38,249 bases of DNA from Paulinella micropora (Eukaryota; Cercozoa; Imbricatea; Euglyphida). Every line of letters starts with the position of its first letter. Position 1 is the first letter of the stretch. The notes beneath the pieces are model-generated. The model was not told the origin of the DNA. It ran no database searches and was given only the letters and a program-made list of their open reading frames with translations. The position numbers were made by a program, and so were the translations under genes. Of this stretch, positions 8,678 to 17,585 are shown piece by piece. The stretch covers positions 892,148 to 930,396 of the forward strand of contig BJOX01000108.1 of assembly GCA_009731375.1 (NCBI GenBank), read 5' to 3'.

Positions 8678-9033
8678 TTGCCAAGTCTATACAGAGTCTG
8701 GCTCAGAACTTTTTTTCCGTGTTCTACCGCGACCCAAGCCCCAAAGAGCGCGTCGACCGCCAGAATTTCGCCGCGGCCGGTGGCTGCATAGGAAGCCCAC
8801 AAAAGTCCGCGTGTTTTTCGGTGTGCTGCCCAGTAGGCCTCTTCGCCGAAAACCCCGGTCTGCTTGTCATCCAAGGCGCCGCTCAGCCAGGCCGCCGCGG
8901 GAATTACGGCCAGTGCTTGCAGCCAGGGCTGTGGTTTGTAGATGATGGCCAGGCCGGCCACCGCTAATCTAGCCGGCAGGCACCCACCCCAAAAAAGGGC
9001 GGTATTATCCTTATTAGTTTGTGTGTCTGACAT
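8668..9033 (-). CDS. Small multi-pass membrane protein
   Basis: The protein has 121 residues from the ATG at 9033. Hydrophobic stretches lie at about 13-31 (LFWGGCLPARLAVAGLAII), 36-53 (PWLQALAVIPAAAWLSGA), 77-84 and 89-104 (EILAVDALFGAWVAVE). The central GVFGEEAYWAAHRKTRGLLW resembles a motif of small membrane proteins in algal large DNA viruses, where G-x-FG, W and R-x-x-x are followed by membrane helices. I cannot name the family for certain. It overlaps the ribonucleotide reductase start by 10 bases, typical of compact viral genomes. An AT-rich spacer separates it from the polymerase-helicase gene. It probably acts in a virion or host membrane, but no function can be given. Confidence 0.6.
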   Translation of the reverse strand: MSDTQTNKDNTALFWGGCLPARLAVAGLAIIYKPQPWLQALAVIPAAAWLSGALDDKQTGVFGEEAYWAAHRKTRGLLWASYAATGRGEILAVDALFGAWVAVEHGKKVLSQTLYRLGKCK

Positions 9034-9198
9034 GTTAGCCTAACAAGTTAAAAACAGTATTCCACAAGAAAAATTGTGTCCACGGTTCAATTCTCTATGG
9101 TCTCTTGTCAGGCGCGCTTTTTTTTGTTTTATTAATTCTTTAAGAACATTAAGAAAATTTTACGGGGAAAGCGACGCTTCTCTCTGTAAAAAATTTTA
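9034..9198. promoter_or_regulatory. AT-rich intergenic region upstream of the membrane protein/RNR pair
   Basis: This spacer is strongly AT-rich compared with the surrounding genes. On the minus strand, TTGTTAGG lies about 5-15 bases before the ATG at 9033. The same octamer lies just before the ATG at 13161. The right end of the region holds the 3' end signal of the polymerase-helicase gene. Confidence 0.4.
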
Positions 9199-9200
9199 TT
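9195..9200 (-). terminator. AATAAA overlapping the stop of the polymerase-helicase gene
   Basis: On the minus strand the stop TAA (9201-9199) is directly followed by bases that complete AATAAA. The poly(A) signal therefore overlaps the stop codon, as seen in compact viral genomes. Confidence 0.45.
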
Positions 9201-12200
9201 AAAACGGCAAACTGGTGCCCGTTACATGCTCGCCGTCACGTTGCGGTGGAAGGCGCTGTCTCTTAGACGGCGAGTGTTGCGGCAGATTCTCAGCGGCCTT
9301 TTGTTTCCGGCCGGTAATACGCCGGGCGTGCCGCTCCCGCTCTTTCTCCTGCTTCTTAGCCTCTTCGGTCTTGTCGGTCGCCGTAGCGTGTTCGGACCGG
9401 TGGTGCTGGATCCATTCTCTCACCGCCTTGGTGGGTCTCAAGACATAGTCACTCGCCTGCTTCCGGGTCTCGCCCTTCCCTTTCCGCTCCTTGCTCTTGC
9501 CTGCTACTAGCCCATACCCAAATTCCGACAGCACTGCGTTCACTCCCTTTTTGACACCGTCGTGTCGCTCTACCTTCCTCGCGTCCTTGACGCCATGCTT
9601 GCCGAGACAGACATTCACCAGCGCCTCCTGCCATTCCTTTTTCTTGTACGCCAGTTCCTCCAGCTTGTAGGTCGCTTGCTCCGTCGAATTGGCGAGCTCC
9701 CTAAAAGACTTGTAACCCAGCAAGCCTGCCACTTGCTGCGCCGCTTGGTGCAGGGCCACCGCGTTCTCTGCCGTGCCCAGCAGCTGGTTGCAGTCTTCCG
9801 CTTCTTCTTGTTTTCTTGGGTGGGCCCCTCCATCTTTTGCGCCAGGATCCGTTGTGCCTCTTCGCGGGTACCCAGAGCGATAGCTCGCCTGTGTAAAAAG
9901 GGGGCGGCTTTCTTCATGGCCTGGAAGTCTTTTGCACTCTGTTCGCTGTCGACAGACCCATCATTGGTATAGCCAGGGAACGCTGTCAGCACCTCCAACA
10001 CTGTCTGTTCGTACTCCTTTTCAGCGTTCGTGGGCGCTTTCCTGCCCTCGCGGTCTCCCAGTTCGGCCTCTGGCTCCTGCTCTCGCTTCTCCAGATCATA
10101 GTCGAGCGCCGTGATCAAGCTTTCTGTCACCAGCGCTTTCCTTTCTTCCTTCAGCTCTTTCACTGACTTGCGTGCATTGTCGGCGGCGGACTCCAGTTCC
10201 GGTTCCATGGCCTGGGCCCGGCTCTGCTCCAGTAGCTGTGCCAGCTCCTCGCGCGACGCGGTAATCGGCTCCACCACGACAGGGTACTCTCTGGCCATCA
10301 GATCCCAGAAGCCCGCGCCCGCGCTGCGCTCGATTTCGACCAGTTTCGACAGCAGACGGAAGCGTTGCGAGGACGGCGCTTGCAGGCTGTACTCACCGTA
10401 CTCATCTGACGCCATCGTCCATTCGCTGCAGTCGCTGATCGCACTGAAGTCGGTCTGCTGAACCATCGCAAACATCTGTCTCTCCTTGAGATAGCCATTG
10501 TCCAGGGCCTTGAAGACTTCACAGTGCTCCCACGGGTCCCCCTTGAACGCGGCGTTGTCGCAGCGACCAACGGGTGGGGGTACTCCTCCTTCGCGTAAAT
10601 ACACTTTCACTACCGGGTCGCGCACGACTCGGGCACGCATCGTCATCTGGTCCAAGTAGCGGAAGACGGGCCCGAAACCAGAGAGAGAGAGAGAGCCACT
10701 GTTGGCACAGTGCAAGTAGACCGCGTCGATCGGGGTCCGGATGTCAGCGGCCACACACAGCGTCGACGTATAGATCAGGACCAGACAACCGCTGGCTCGC
10801 ATAAAATAGTCAAGGTCTTTCATGATAAGGTTCACGATGTAAGGCGGTGTTTGGGAAGTTAGGAGAAAGACCTTGTTGTCCGACTTGAGCTGCCAATCAC
10901 ACCGAGCCCTGTTCTCTTCTTCATACAGCTGCTGCTCCTCGGGCGAACGCTCGGACCTCTTGGTAGGCACATTGGTCCGAATTTCAGGCGCGACCTTCTC
11001 CATCAGCGTCACGCCCGTTGTGCCCTCTTTCACGTGCAGCAGAAAAGCCTCGCGTGCTGCTTTGCTCCCGCCAGGGCGAGGGTGCGCCAGCCCGTCGCTC
11101 GCGAACAGGTCGTACAGCTCGCCCGCCTCGGCTTGTATACGGCAGGCCACGAGACACTTCTGGCCAGCCTGCGTTCGCCGCTTGATGTCCTCGTACAGCT
11201 CCGAGCGAGATTCGACCACCTGAAGCTTCCGTTCCAGTGACGGGTTCTTGTAGACATAGCGCGTGTTTCGCGGTCTCCAGGTCGACCCATCTCTTGGTCT
11301 TCGAGTCTAGCTTGACGCGGCAGATTCCCTCCTTTTCACAAAAGAGGAAATCGTACAGGCGCGAGACATTGTGCATGTCCTTGTCCGAAATCAAGAGATT
11401 GTCAGCAGACATGCAGACTTGCCTGAAGATGGAGTCATTGCGCCGCAGGTAATGCCCGTTTGTGGCGGCCGACACGCTTTGGTCACATATCAGACAGAAT
11501 TCGTCGCAGACTACCAGATTGTAGCGAGGAATTTTCACTCGGCTGGTCGTGTCGGGACAGGAGATGAGCCGGCGCAGAGACTCGAACTGGACGACGACGA
11601 TCTGGGCAGCGAACAGGTAAGGGTAGCGACCATCTGGGGTTTCTTTGTTGTACAGTTCCAGCCCCGCCACGCTCATCCTGCGCCGCTCGAGATAAGTCCT
11701 GAGTTCGAAGAACGTGACGGCTGCCTGTGTGCTGCGGCCCGTCACGAGCAACACCTTGGCCTTCGGGTTCTTGGTCAGCAGGTCGACGACCGCCTGGCGC
11801 GCCAGTTCGGATTTGCCCATGCCCTGCGCCGCGTCCACCGCGTGTACTCGGAACTCGCCCAGCCGGTGAGGGTTCAGCACCGCCTCGTGATTCCCGTTGG
11901 CCTTCTTCACTTTAGCGAGTTCGCTGTCGTCCGTATGGACACGCGAGCTGGGAAAACACGTCCTGTGTACATCCACTAGAGGGAGCCGCGCCGCCTCCCT
12001 GTCCGCCTCGGTAGCTTGCATACCGGACATGTTCCATTCCAAGTCGGCGGGCGGTGCCAGTACGGGGAACTTGTCCTTGGGCCCTCGCTTCTTGCGCTCC
12101 GGCCCCGGCACCTCGCCGGTCGCGATATACTTGCTCAGCCGTCGCAGCGTCCTTGGGCGGATGACTCCCTGCGGGTCACTCACGATGATGGCGTCATGTA

Positions 12201-13161
12201 CAAGATAAGTCGTGTGGCATTTCTTCTTTTTCTGGAAGAAGCGCATCGCGCGGTCGATGAAGCACGCCTCGTACCAGGTCGTCAGGTAATGAATAAACCT
12301 GCCTTCCGCCGAGAGCTTGGTCTTGCCGTCACGGGTCGTCATGCTAGTCTCGCCCGTCTTTCTGTTGTGCTCCACAAAAGCATTTTGGCAACTCTGCCAA
12401 GTGTCGGGGTAGGCTAAGTGAAGCTTCTCGGCGGCGAAGCGGACCGAGGCGCGCAGCTCGCGAAAGGGTACTAGATCATACGCGCTCACACGCCAGTTAC
12501 CCTCGGCAGGGAGAACGAACTCGCACCCCCCGTGCACGAGCTTCAGGCAGGCTTTTTTGGCCTGTGACCTATCCCAGCCGGTGCGCGCCATCAGTCTCTC
12601 CAGAAAGGCGTCTCTGTCCTGCACAAGGGCCCGCAGCTGGTCTAGCTCCGCGCTGCCAGGGAACAGCGAATCGGCCAGCCATAACAGGACGCGCGGGATA
12701 CAGTTTACGATGTCTATTTCCTTGCACCAGTCTGGCATGATCACGCGTCTCACTGCTTTGGGCATGCACTGCAGACCGAAAACGCTGTAGCGTCTGCCCT
12801 TTTTGGCGTGGCCGGCGTGGTAGTAAGGGACTCGAAGAGCTCCGTAGCACTTGAGATCGGAAAGCATGCGCATGGCCAGACGCTTCACTGAATGCTTCGT
12901 GCGTACATCCAATATCAAGAGATGGAGCGCGTCCGCGTCGGCCTCCTCGAACAGGACCAGCGCCGGTGTCTTTTCTTTTTTATCCTCTTCCGCCTCCTTC
13001 TGCTTTGGGTTGTCAGTGTCAGGGTCGTCGCCCAGCGGCAGGCCGCACAGGGTCGGTTCTCGGTCTGGCGCCAGCCGGGCCTTCTGCAGCCGGCGGCGCA
13101 CGCGGGCGGCCGCCTCGTCATGGTCACGGGACCCGTCACTCTCGGCATCAGAGCCAGACAT
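9199..13161 (-). CDS. TV-Pol-like polymerase fused to OBP-type SF2 helicase, two frame interruptions
   Basis: This is one gene in three frames, about 1,320 codons. I start it at ATG 13161 (MSGSDAESDG); the frame upstream to 13227 begins with TTG. An acidic N-terminus leads into a polymerase-like core: motif A at 148-156 (EIDIVNCIP), a motif B-like helix at 200-212 (QAKKACLKLVHGG) and motif C at 320-328 (LVHDAIIVS). These match TV-Pol, the family A-related primase-polymerases of virophages and mobile elements. The helicase follows: Walker A at 446-451 (QGMGKS), motif Ib VVQFESL, Walker B VVCDEF (550-555). After the first shift (about 11,262-11,270, +1) come motif V (VLIYTST) and motif VI QMTMRAR, as in herpesvirus UL9-type origin-binding helicases. 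A second shift near 9,800-9,830 leads to a basic, Lys/Arg-rich C-terminal domain ending at 9199. It probably initiates and primes replication. Confidence 0.75.
11262..11270 (-). other. +1 frame interruption in the helicase domain
   Basis: Upstream of here helicase motifs I-II are in one frame. Downstream, motifs V-VI are in the frame one base further on. The upstream frame stays open to 10984 but becomes Gly/Arg/Ala-rich nonsense. The position is approximate. Confidence 0.6.
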
Positions 13162-13182
13162 GTCGCTACCTAACAAAAAGAC
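13162..13182 (-). promoter_or_regulatory. Motif upstream of the polymerase-helicase ATG
   Basis: The minus strand reads CTTTTTGTTAGGTAGCG directly before the ATG at 13161. It shares the T-run and the TAGCG end with the motif at 1217-1231, and TTGTTAGG with the region before 9033. A promoter role is inferred. Confidence 0.3.
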
Positions 13183-13397
13183 AGCCACAACAATTTTTTT
13201 TGGGTGGCTGAAAAAATTTGGCGACAAATTTCACGCAAAGTGGAAAAAGGCAAAGGGTCTGTTCCGGCTGACCACTTCCCCTCGAGCAAAACTCGAGGGT
13301 TCTGAAGCTGGCAGCGGCGAGACCCCCCTCCCTGCCGCGTGCCTTGCTCAATGGTCAGGGGAAGGGAAGGGAAGGGAGAAGGGAGAAGGGAAAGCGT

Positions 13398-13560
13398 GCC
13401 GGTTCGAGAAAACGACCCCCCTAGCTCCGGTACCGGTTCAGAGGAACCGACCCCCCTAGCTCCGTACCGGTTCAGAGGAACCAACCCCCCTAGCTCCGGC
13501 ACCGGTTCAGAGGAACCGACCCCCCTAGCTCCGGTACCGGTTCAGAGGGAAGGACCCCCC
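13398..13560. repeat. 36-bp tandem array with internal dyads, about 4.5 copies
   Basis: Units contain CCGGTACCGGTTCAGAGGAA followed by CCGACCCCCCTAGCT. Inside each, CCGGTACCGG is a perfect palindrome and GGTTC/GAACC form a 5-base dyad around a 4-base spacer. Units differ by single bases or one-base length changes; the first unit is degenerate. Confidence 0.85.
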
Positions 13561-13578
13561 CCTCCCATAGAGCGCATG

Positions 13579-13648
13579 CACAATGTCGGAGGGAAAGTAC
13601 ACAATGTCGGCGGGAAGGGAGGGGAAAGTAACGGTCTTTCACAATGTC
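13579..13648. repeat. Three direct copies of CACAATGTC
   Basis: Copies lie at 13579-13587, 13600-13608 and 13640-13648, each followed by a GGGAAG/GGGAAA-type tail. They are placed between the 36-bp array and the next gene, so they may be iterated protein-binding sites. Confidence 0.6.
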
Positions 13649-13794
13649 TGCGGGAAGGGAAGGGAAGGGAGAGAAAGCGTGCCGGCACGGGTGTCGCGTG
13701 CCACCTCGACCTAAGCCAAAGGGAGTAACGGACGGTACCCAACCACCCTCACAACCAGCCCAGCTGAGAATCACCAAAGTCCCAAGAAAAAAAA

Positions 13795-14547
13795 ATGAGC
13801 AGAAAAAATTTACCGCAAAATTCTGGCATGGAGACCAGGAGTCGAAAGAAGGCCAGGCTTGACGAGCAGGCCCTGCGAAGAGTGCCCTTGACGGGCCCGG
13901 TTCGAGGGGCGACGGTGGCACCACATACGCTGAACGCCAGCACCGAAGCCGGCGTGCCGTGGTCGAGACTGGATGCGCTGGTGACCGCGCCGCACAAGCC
14001 CAGAGACTGGCAGGTGATGGCCCTGGGTCGCGCCTATCGGCAGGGGTCGGAGGAGCAGCTCGCGCGGAAAATTGCAAGCAAACACCTGGCACTGCGAGTG
14101 CTTGAAACGCTCCTGCCGCCCGGGCCCCCCTTGGCCATCATCGCAGAGTACGCGAGCCCCGTCTTCCTCGTCGACGCGGACCCCGAGCGCTGGGTGGCAC
14201 TGGACGCTGATGACAGATTAGAACTGTACCGCCTTTCGGGTATGCATGAAATGGAGAAATACTCTTTCCACTTCAACCTCACTCCCCAGCCCACAGAGGT
14301 ATACGCACACCTTGGGACAGACTGGGCATGGGTAGCGCGTCTGGAAATCGACGACCTGTTGAGGATGCCCTTCTTCTTGCTGCAAAACAACGATTATTTT
14401 CCAGTGTGTGAACACTGCTTGGTGAGCCTGCGGGAGCAGCACGAGACACGGGCCCGGGCGCACCTGCGAGAACACGCAGAGATGCACAACAAGCGCTTGG
14501 CAGCGTTCCGTGAGCGCGTAGAGCGCCTCATTCGGGAACACCTCTAA
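13795..14547 (+). CDS. Unknown 250-residue protein
   Basis: The ATG at 13795 follows an A-run directly. The product begins with a basic segment (METRSRKKARL), possibly a nuclear localisation signal, then an Ala/Arg-rich helix region. Around residues 98-125, LALRVLETLLPPGPPLAIIAEYA is hydrophobic and faintly F-box-like. The middle is rich in acidic and aromatic residues. Near 205 VCEHCL with nearby His could bind metal, and the C-terminus is a long charged helix (TRARAHLREHAEMHNKRLAA). I do not recognise the family. It shares GC content and style with the other genes of the block. It is the last viral-type gene before the repeat zone. It diverges from the polymerase-helicase gene and may share its control region. 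Confidence 0.7.
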   Translation: MSRKNLPQNSGMETRSRKKARLDEQALRRVPLTGPVRGATVAPHTLNASTEAGVPWSRLDALVTAPHKPRDWQVMALGRAYRQGSEEQLARKIASKHLALRVLETLLPPGPPLAIIAEYASPVFLVDADPERWVALDADDRLELYRLSGMHEMEKYSFHFNLTPQPTEVYAHLGTDWAWVARLEIDDLLRMPFFLLQNNDYFPVCEHCLVSLREQHETRARAHLREHAEMHNKRLAAFRERVERLIREHL

Positions 14548-14560
14548 TTAAAAACAGGCG

Positions 14561-14663
14561 GTGCACCACCAATTTTTTTTTTCGGCAGCCGAGACCGACT
14601 ATATACATAAACCCAACTACCCCAAAAGTAAAATAGTGGTACCACCCGGCGCCTCGTCACGTC

Positions 14664-14720
<57 letters not shown>

Positions 14721-15304
14721 CTGAGTGAGGGAGGGCAGCCCGGCGACTCTCCATGCGACTAGCAGAGAACGTGCATAGTCACTACCAAAATTTTTTGGGG
14801 TGGAAGCCGTAACTATATAGAGAGAAATCAACACTGGAACAAATTTTAGTGGTACCACCCGGCGCAGTCAAAAAAATCCGGCGTGACAGAAAAATGAGCG
14901 ACGGCGCCAGGTTGGTACCACCAAATTTTTTTGAGGTGCAAAAACCGACTATATAGACAAAAGTTAACTCATGAAAAATAAAATGGTGGTACCAGCGTCA
15001 CCGAAAATGAGGGAGGCGGCGGAAGGAGAAGGGGGGGGGCCGCCCGGCGACTCTCAATGCGACCAGCAGAGAACGTGCATAGTCACCACCAAATTTTTTT
15101 GAGGTGGAAGCCGTGACTATATAGAGAGAAATTAACTTTGGAAAAAATTTTAGTGGTACCATGAAAAAACACAGGCGCAGTCACAAAAATCAGGCGTGAC
15201 AGAAAACGAGGTGGCGGCGGAAAAAGGTACAAACAAAATTTTTTGGGGTGCAAACCGCAACTATATAGAGAGAAATTAACTCTGGAAAAAATTTTAGTGG
15301 TACC
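14561..15304. repeat. Array of five ~80-bp AT-rich dyad elements
   Basis: Elements lie at about 14561-14645, 14781-14857, 14914-14993, 15084-15160 and 15226-15304. The best copy (14914-14993) starts GGTACCACCAAATTTTTTT and ends AAAAATAAAATGGTGGTACC, so its outer arms of about 19 bases are inverted repeats. CTATATAG, itself a palindrome, lies at the centre. Spacers also repeat: one type contains GCAGAGAACGTGCATAGTCA, the other CAGTCA..GGCGTGACAGAAAA. The real unit is therefore a two-element block of roughly 300-350 bases. The array follows the last viral-type gene. It could be origin-like sites, recombinase targets, terminal repeats or MITE-like insertions. Confidence 0.8.
14666..14719. repeat. 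(GA)n microsatellite inside the dyad-element array
   Basis: A near-pure GA run of about 54 bases follows the first dyad element. Confidence 0.95.
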
Positions 15305-15519
15305 CTGAAAGAACAGAAGGGGGGGGGGGGCAATATCACAATACCGCAATCTACTGGTCGCATCGAGAGCCCCTCCCCTCCCCCTCCCCCCCCCCCTTCC
15401 TCTCTCTCTCTCTTACGACAGTATATTTATTAGTTACTGGTCTGGCCTTTTAATAAGGCGCTACAGCGATGTAATCGTAGGCTAGCCTGATAGGAGGAGG
15501 GTCATACGTGTATGTCGCA
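15305..15519. other. G-tract, C/T-rich tract and short unique spacer
   Basis: The stretch holds a G-run (about 15319-15330), a C-rich and CT-rich tract (15370-15415), and about 100 bases of unique sequence. No gene is seen. Confidence 0.6.
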
Positions 15520-16069
15520 TCACAAGACTTCGATAGGCTGGACGGCGGTGACACGCACGACTTCGATGGGTCCATCCCAGACACAACAGGAGGCCAGGTT
15601 CTTCTGTGTAAGCGCCATCTCGAAGTGTGACGCGGCGTTGAGTATCTTGCGACGGGAGCGGTCGACGCAGATGCAGTGGTGAGCGCCGCCGACCAAGAAG
15701 ACTCCCTTGAGCGCGGTGCCGGACGTGAGGTTGTACCACGAGACTCGCTTGAGGGGACGCAGCGCGTAGACGACGCCGCCGCGACTGAAGGGCTTGATAC
15801 CTAACAGGGCAGTGAGCGGGCAGTTGCCACCGAGCTTCTTGCGTAGCTTGTTGCGGAAACGTGCCTTCGGAATGCCGCCCAGCGCATGAATTGCGTTCAT
15901 ATAGGCGTCGACAACGCAGTGCCAGTGACCAGTAGAGCGTGCCCACAGACGGTCGCAGTCGCCCAACGGAAAGCTGTTGCCGCCCCCGAGGGGCCAGAAG
16001 ACTTCCGGCTCTTTGCCAAACATCTTGCGCGCGTCGGCGTTCTCCAGGCAACGTTTGACTGTCAAGAGT
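15520..16069 (-). pseudogene. Cysteine-peptidase-like fragment, 5' end lost in a TAG microsatellite
   Basis: About 183 codons read in one frame to a TGA at 15520. The sequence has real protein character and GC content like the viral block. A candidate nucleophile segment is GHWHCVVDAYMNAIHALGG. A candidate His/Asp segment is GGAHHCICVDRSRRKILNA, in the order (Cys, then His, then Asp/Asn) expected for papain-fold peptidases. Similar Cys...His/Asp modules occur in proteins of eukaryotic mobile elements. Upstream the frame runs straight into (TAG)n, which reads as poly-Thr or poly-Leu, so no start remains. It may be a viral gene broken at the boundary or an unrelated element gene. The peptidase reading is inference from the motif layout. 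Confidence 0.45.
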
Positions 16070-16073
16070 AGAG

Positions 16074-16077
16074 TAGC

Positions 16078-16118
<41 letters not shown>

Positions 16119-16209
16119 GTAGTAGAGAAGCTTTTCCCCTCAAGGGACAGCTTCCTAAGTTCTTCCCCTAAGGGAGAACAGTGTATTGATAGTAGTAGTA
16201 GTAGTAGTA

Positions 16210-16263
<54 letters not shown>

Positions 16264-16360
16264 AGTAGTAGTAAGTAGTAGTAGTAGTAGTAGTAATAGT
16301 AGTAATAGTAGTAGTAGTAGAAGAAGAAGAAGAAGAAGAAGAAGAAGAAGAAGAAGAAGA
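16074..16360. repeat. (TAG)n and (GAA)n microsatellites around a short dispersed repeat
   Basis: TAG runs occupy about 16074-16118 and 16190-16320, and a GAA run about 16318-16360. Between them, 16128-16185 is a copy of a short unit (CCCCTCAAGGGACAGCTTCC, then CTAAGTTCTTCCCCTAAGGG) that recurs several times between 19.2 and 20.9 kb. Confidence 0.9.
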
Positions 16361-16379
16361 CATTACCCGAAGGCAGGGT

Positions 16380-17464
16380 GCCCAACCGGCGTTGAACGCG
16401 TGTAGAAAATCCTTGCTTAAGCTTAACCGATACAGCCAATCGATATGATTATCTATTTCCGCGTTGCACCCGGCAACAACCCTTGCTGCTTCTATGTGGT
16501 TGTCCGGATTGACTCGGGTTTTTTTGAGGACGTAAAAAGGCCAATTAATACTAATACTAATTGTTCGGTATTTTAGTACCACATTTCCATAATACGTAAC
16601 TTCACAAAAACCTCCTTTGATCGGTTTCCCAGAACGATTCAGTGCAGTCAAATTCACCATCCGGTGAGTTGCAAGAACATTGTCCAACGTTTTTGCCTTG
16701 GACTCATTAAATCCACATTGCAGGTGCACGTTATCTTTCTCATCACTTGGGAGTGTAAAATTTGTGCGACACATGAGCTCGGGCTGCACTCGCAAACTTT
16801 GAATCATGTGTTCTTGAAACACTTGTTGAAGCAGGCGCAGGCATGCTTCGATTCTGCTGCTTAAGTATGTTAGCCAGCTCCTGCAACTGTTGGAAGAGCT
16901 CAGAATGTTGCTGCTGCTGATACTCCATACTTTGAATATTCTGTACAGCATCACGTTTAAGACCCTCAATAGTAGAGTCCCTTTGCTGCACTAAGTCCTC
17001 AAGCAGCTGCACCTGGGCTTGATAGATTTCACTTGCACTTGTAATTCCGACTCCCTACTTTTCAGCGCCGTCAACTCCTCCGACTCCCTATTTTTCAGCG
17101 CCATCAACTCATCGTATCGCCGGGTTTCAGAGGCTTTCCAAGCCTTGACATTCCCCTGGAGTTGTTGATATTCCTTTTGTAAATGAGACTCACTAGCTTT
17201 CATAATCTCGTTCTCTGCTTGTAATTTATCTGCCAGTTCCTTGAACTCATCTGCACGTTGTTTATGCTCGTCGCTCTGTTGAATTTTCTGTCTTTTGTTT
17301 TGACGTTTCTGTTTGCCTGAACATGATTTGCACAGCTTCTCTGAATGCATCCCGCGACCTTTCCTCGTTTTTTGGAAACCGTTCTCACATGTGTAGTCTT
17401 TTTCTGGTTCTATGCGCTTGGCCATGAAGTTCAAATATTGCCCTGTATACGTAGCGCGATGCAT
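16380..17464 (-). pseudogene. Coiled-coil protein gene with two frame breaks
   Basis: Three minus-strand frames follow each other. From ATG 17464 a 150-residue part has a Cys-containing basic region (ENGFQKTRKGRGM, KLCKSCSGKQKRQNKR), then a long heptad-like coiled coil. Near 17,010-17,035 the coil continues in a second frame (LLEDLVQQRDSTIEGLKRD, then Gln-rich). Between about 16,750 and 16,870 a third frame takes over, with an ordinary globular segment (LQCGFNESKAKTLDNVLATH, then INWPFYVLKK). It ends where the microsatellite begins at about 16,380. Base composition is more AT-rich than in the viral block. I do not recognise it. It may be a decayed element gene, possibly once joined to the cysteine-peptidase-like fragment further on. 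Confidence 0.4.
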
Positions 17465-17585
17465 TCAGAAAAGAACTACAAAATCAACAACAAAACGCAA
17501 TGATTAATACTTTATGTCTTTCCATTTCCAGAATTAGTAGTAGTAGTAGTAGTAGTCCCAACCCCCCCCCCCCCCCCCCCCCCCC

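Larger units (their letters stand above)
13162..13794. promoter_or_regulatory. Repeat-rich divergent intergenic region, candidate origin/control region
   Basis: This 633-base spacer separates the start of the polymerase-helicase gene (minus) from the 250-residue gene (plus). It contains a T/A-rich leader, a GGGAA-rich tract (13357-13392) that recurs at 13651-13675 followed by the same AAGCGTGCCGG, a 36-bp tandem array, and three copies of CACAATGTC. It has no convincing ORF. Iterated elements next to the gene for an origin-binding-type helicase suggest a replication origin or an enhancer-like control region. Confidence 0.45.

Noticed and set aside
10984-11260. C-terminal part of the first polymerase-helicase frame
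   Set aside because: Past about 11,262 this frame loses helicase character, while the +1 frame carries the remaining motifs.
13398-13560. 36-bp array as a CRISPR
   Set aside because: Units are contiguous without unique spacers, and the context is eukaryotic or viral.
15482-16969. Long minus-strand ORF through TAG/GAA repeats
   Set aside because: Most of it is microsatellite translation. Only the segments at both ends look like protein, and they belong to different fragments.
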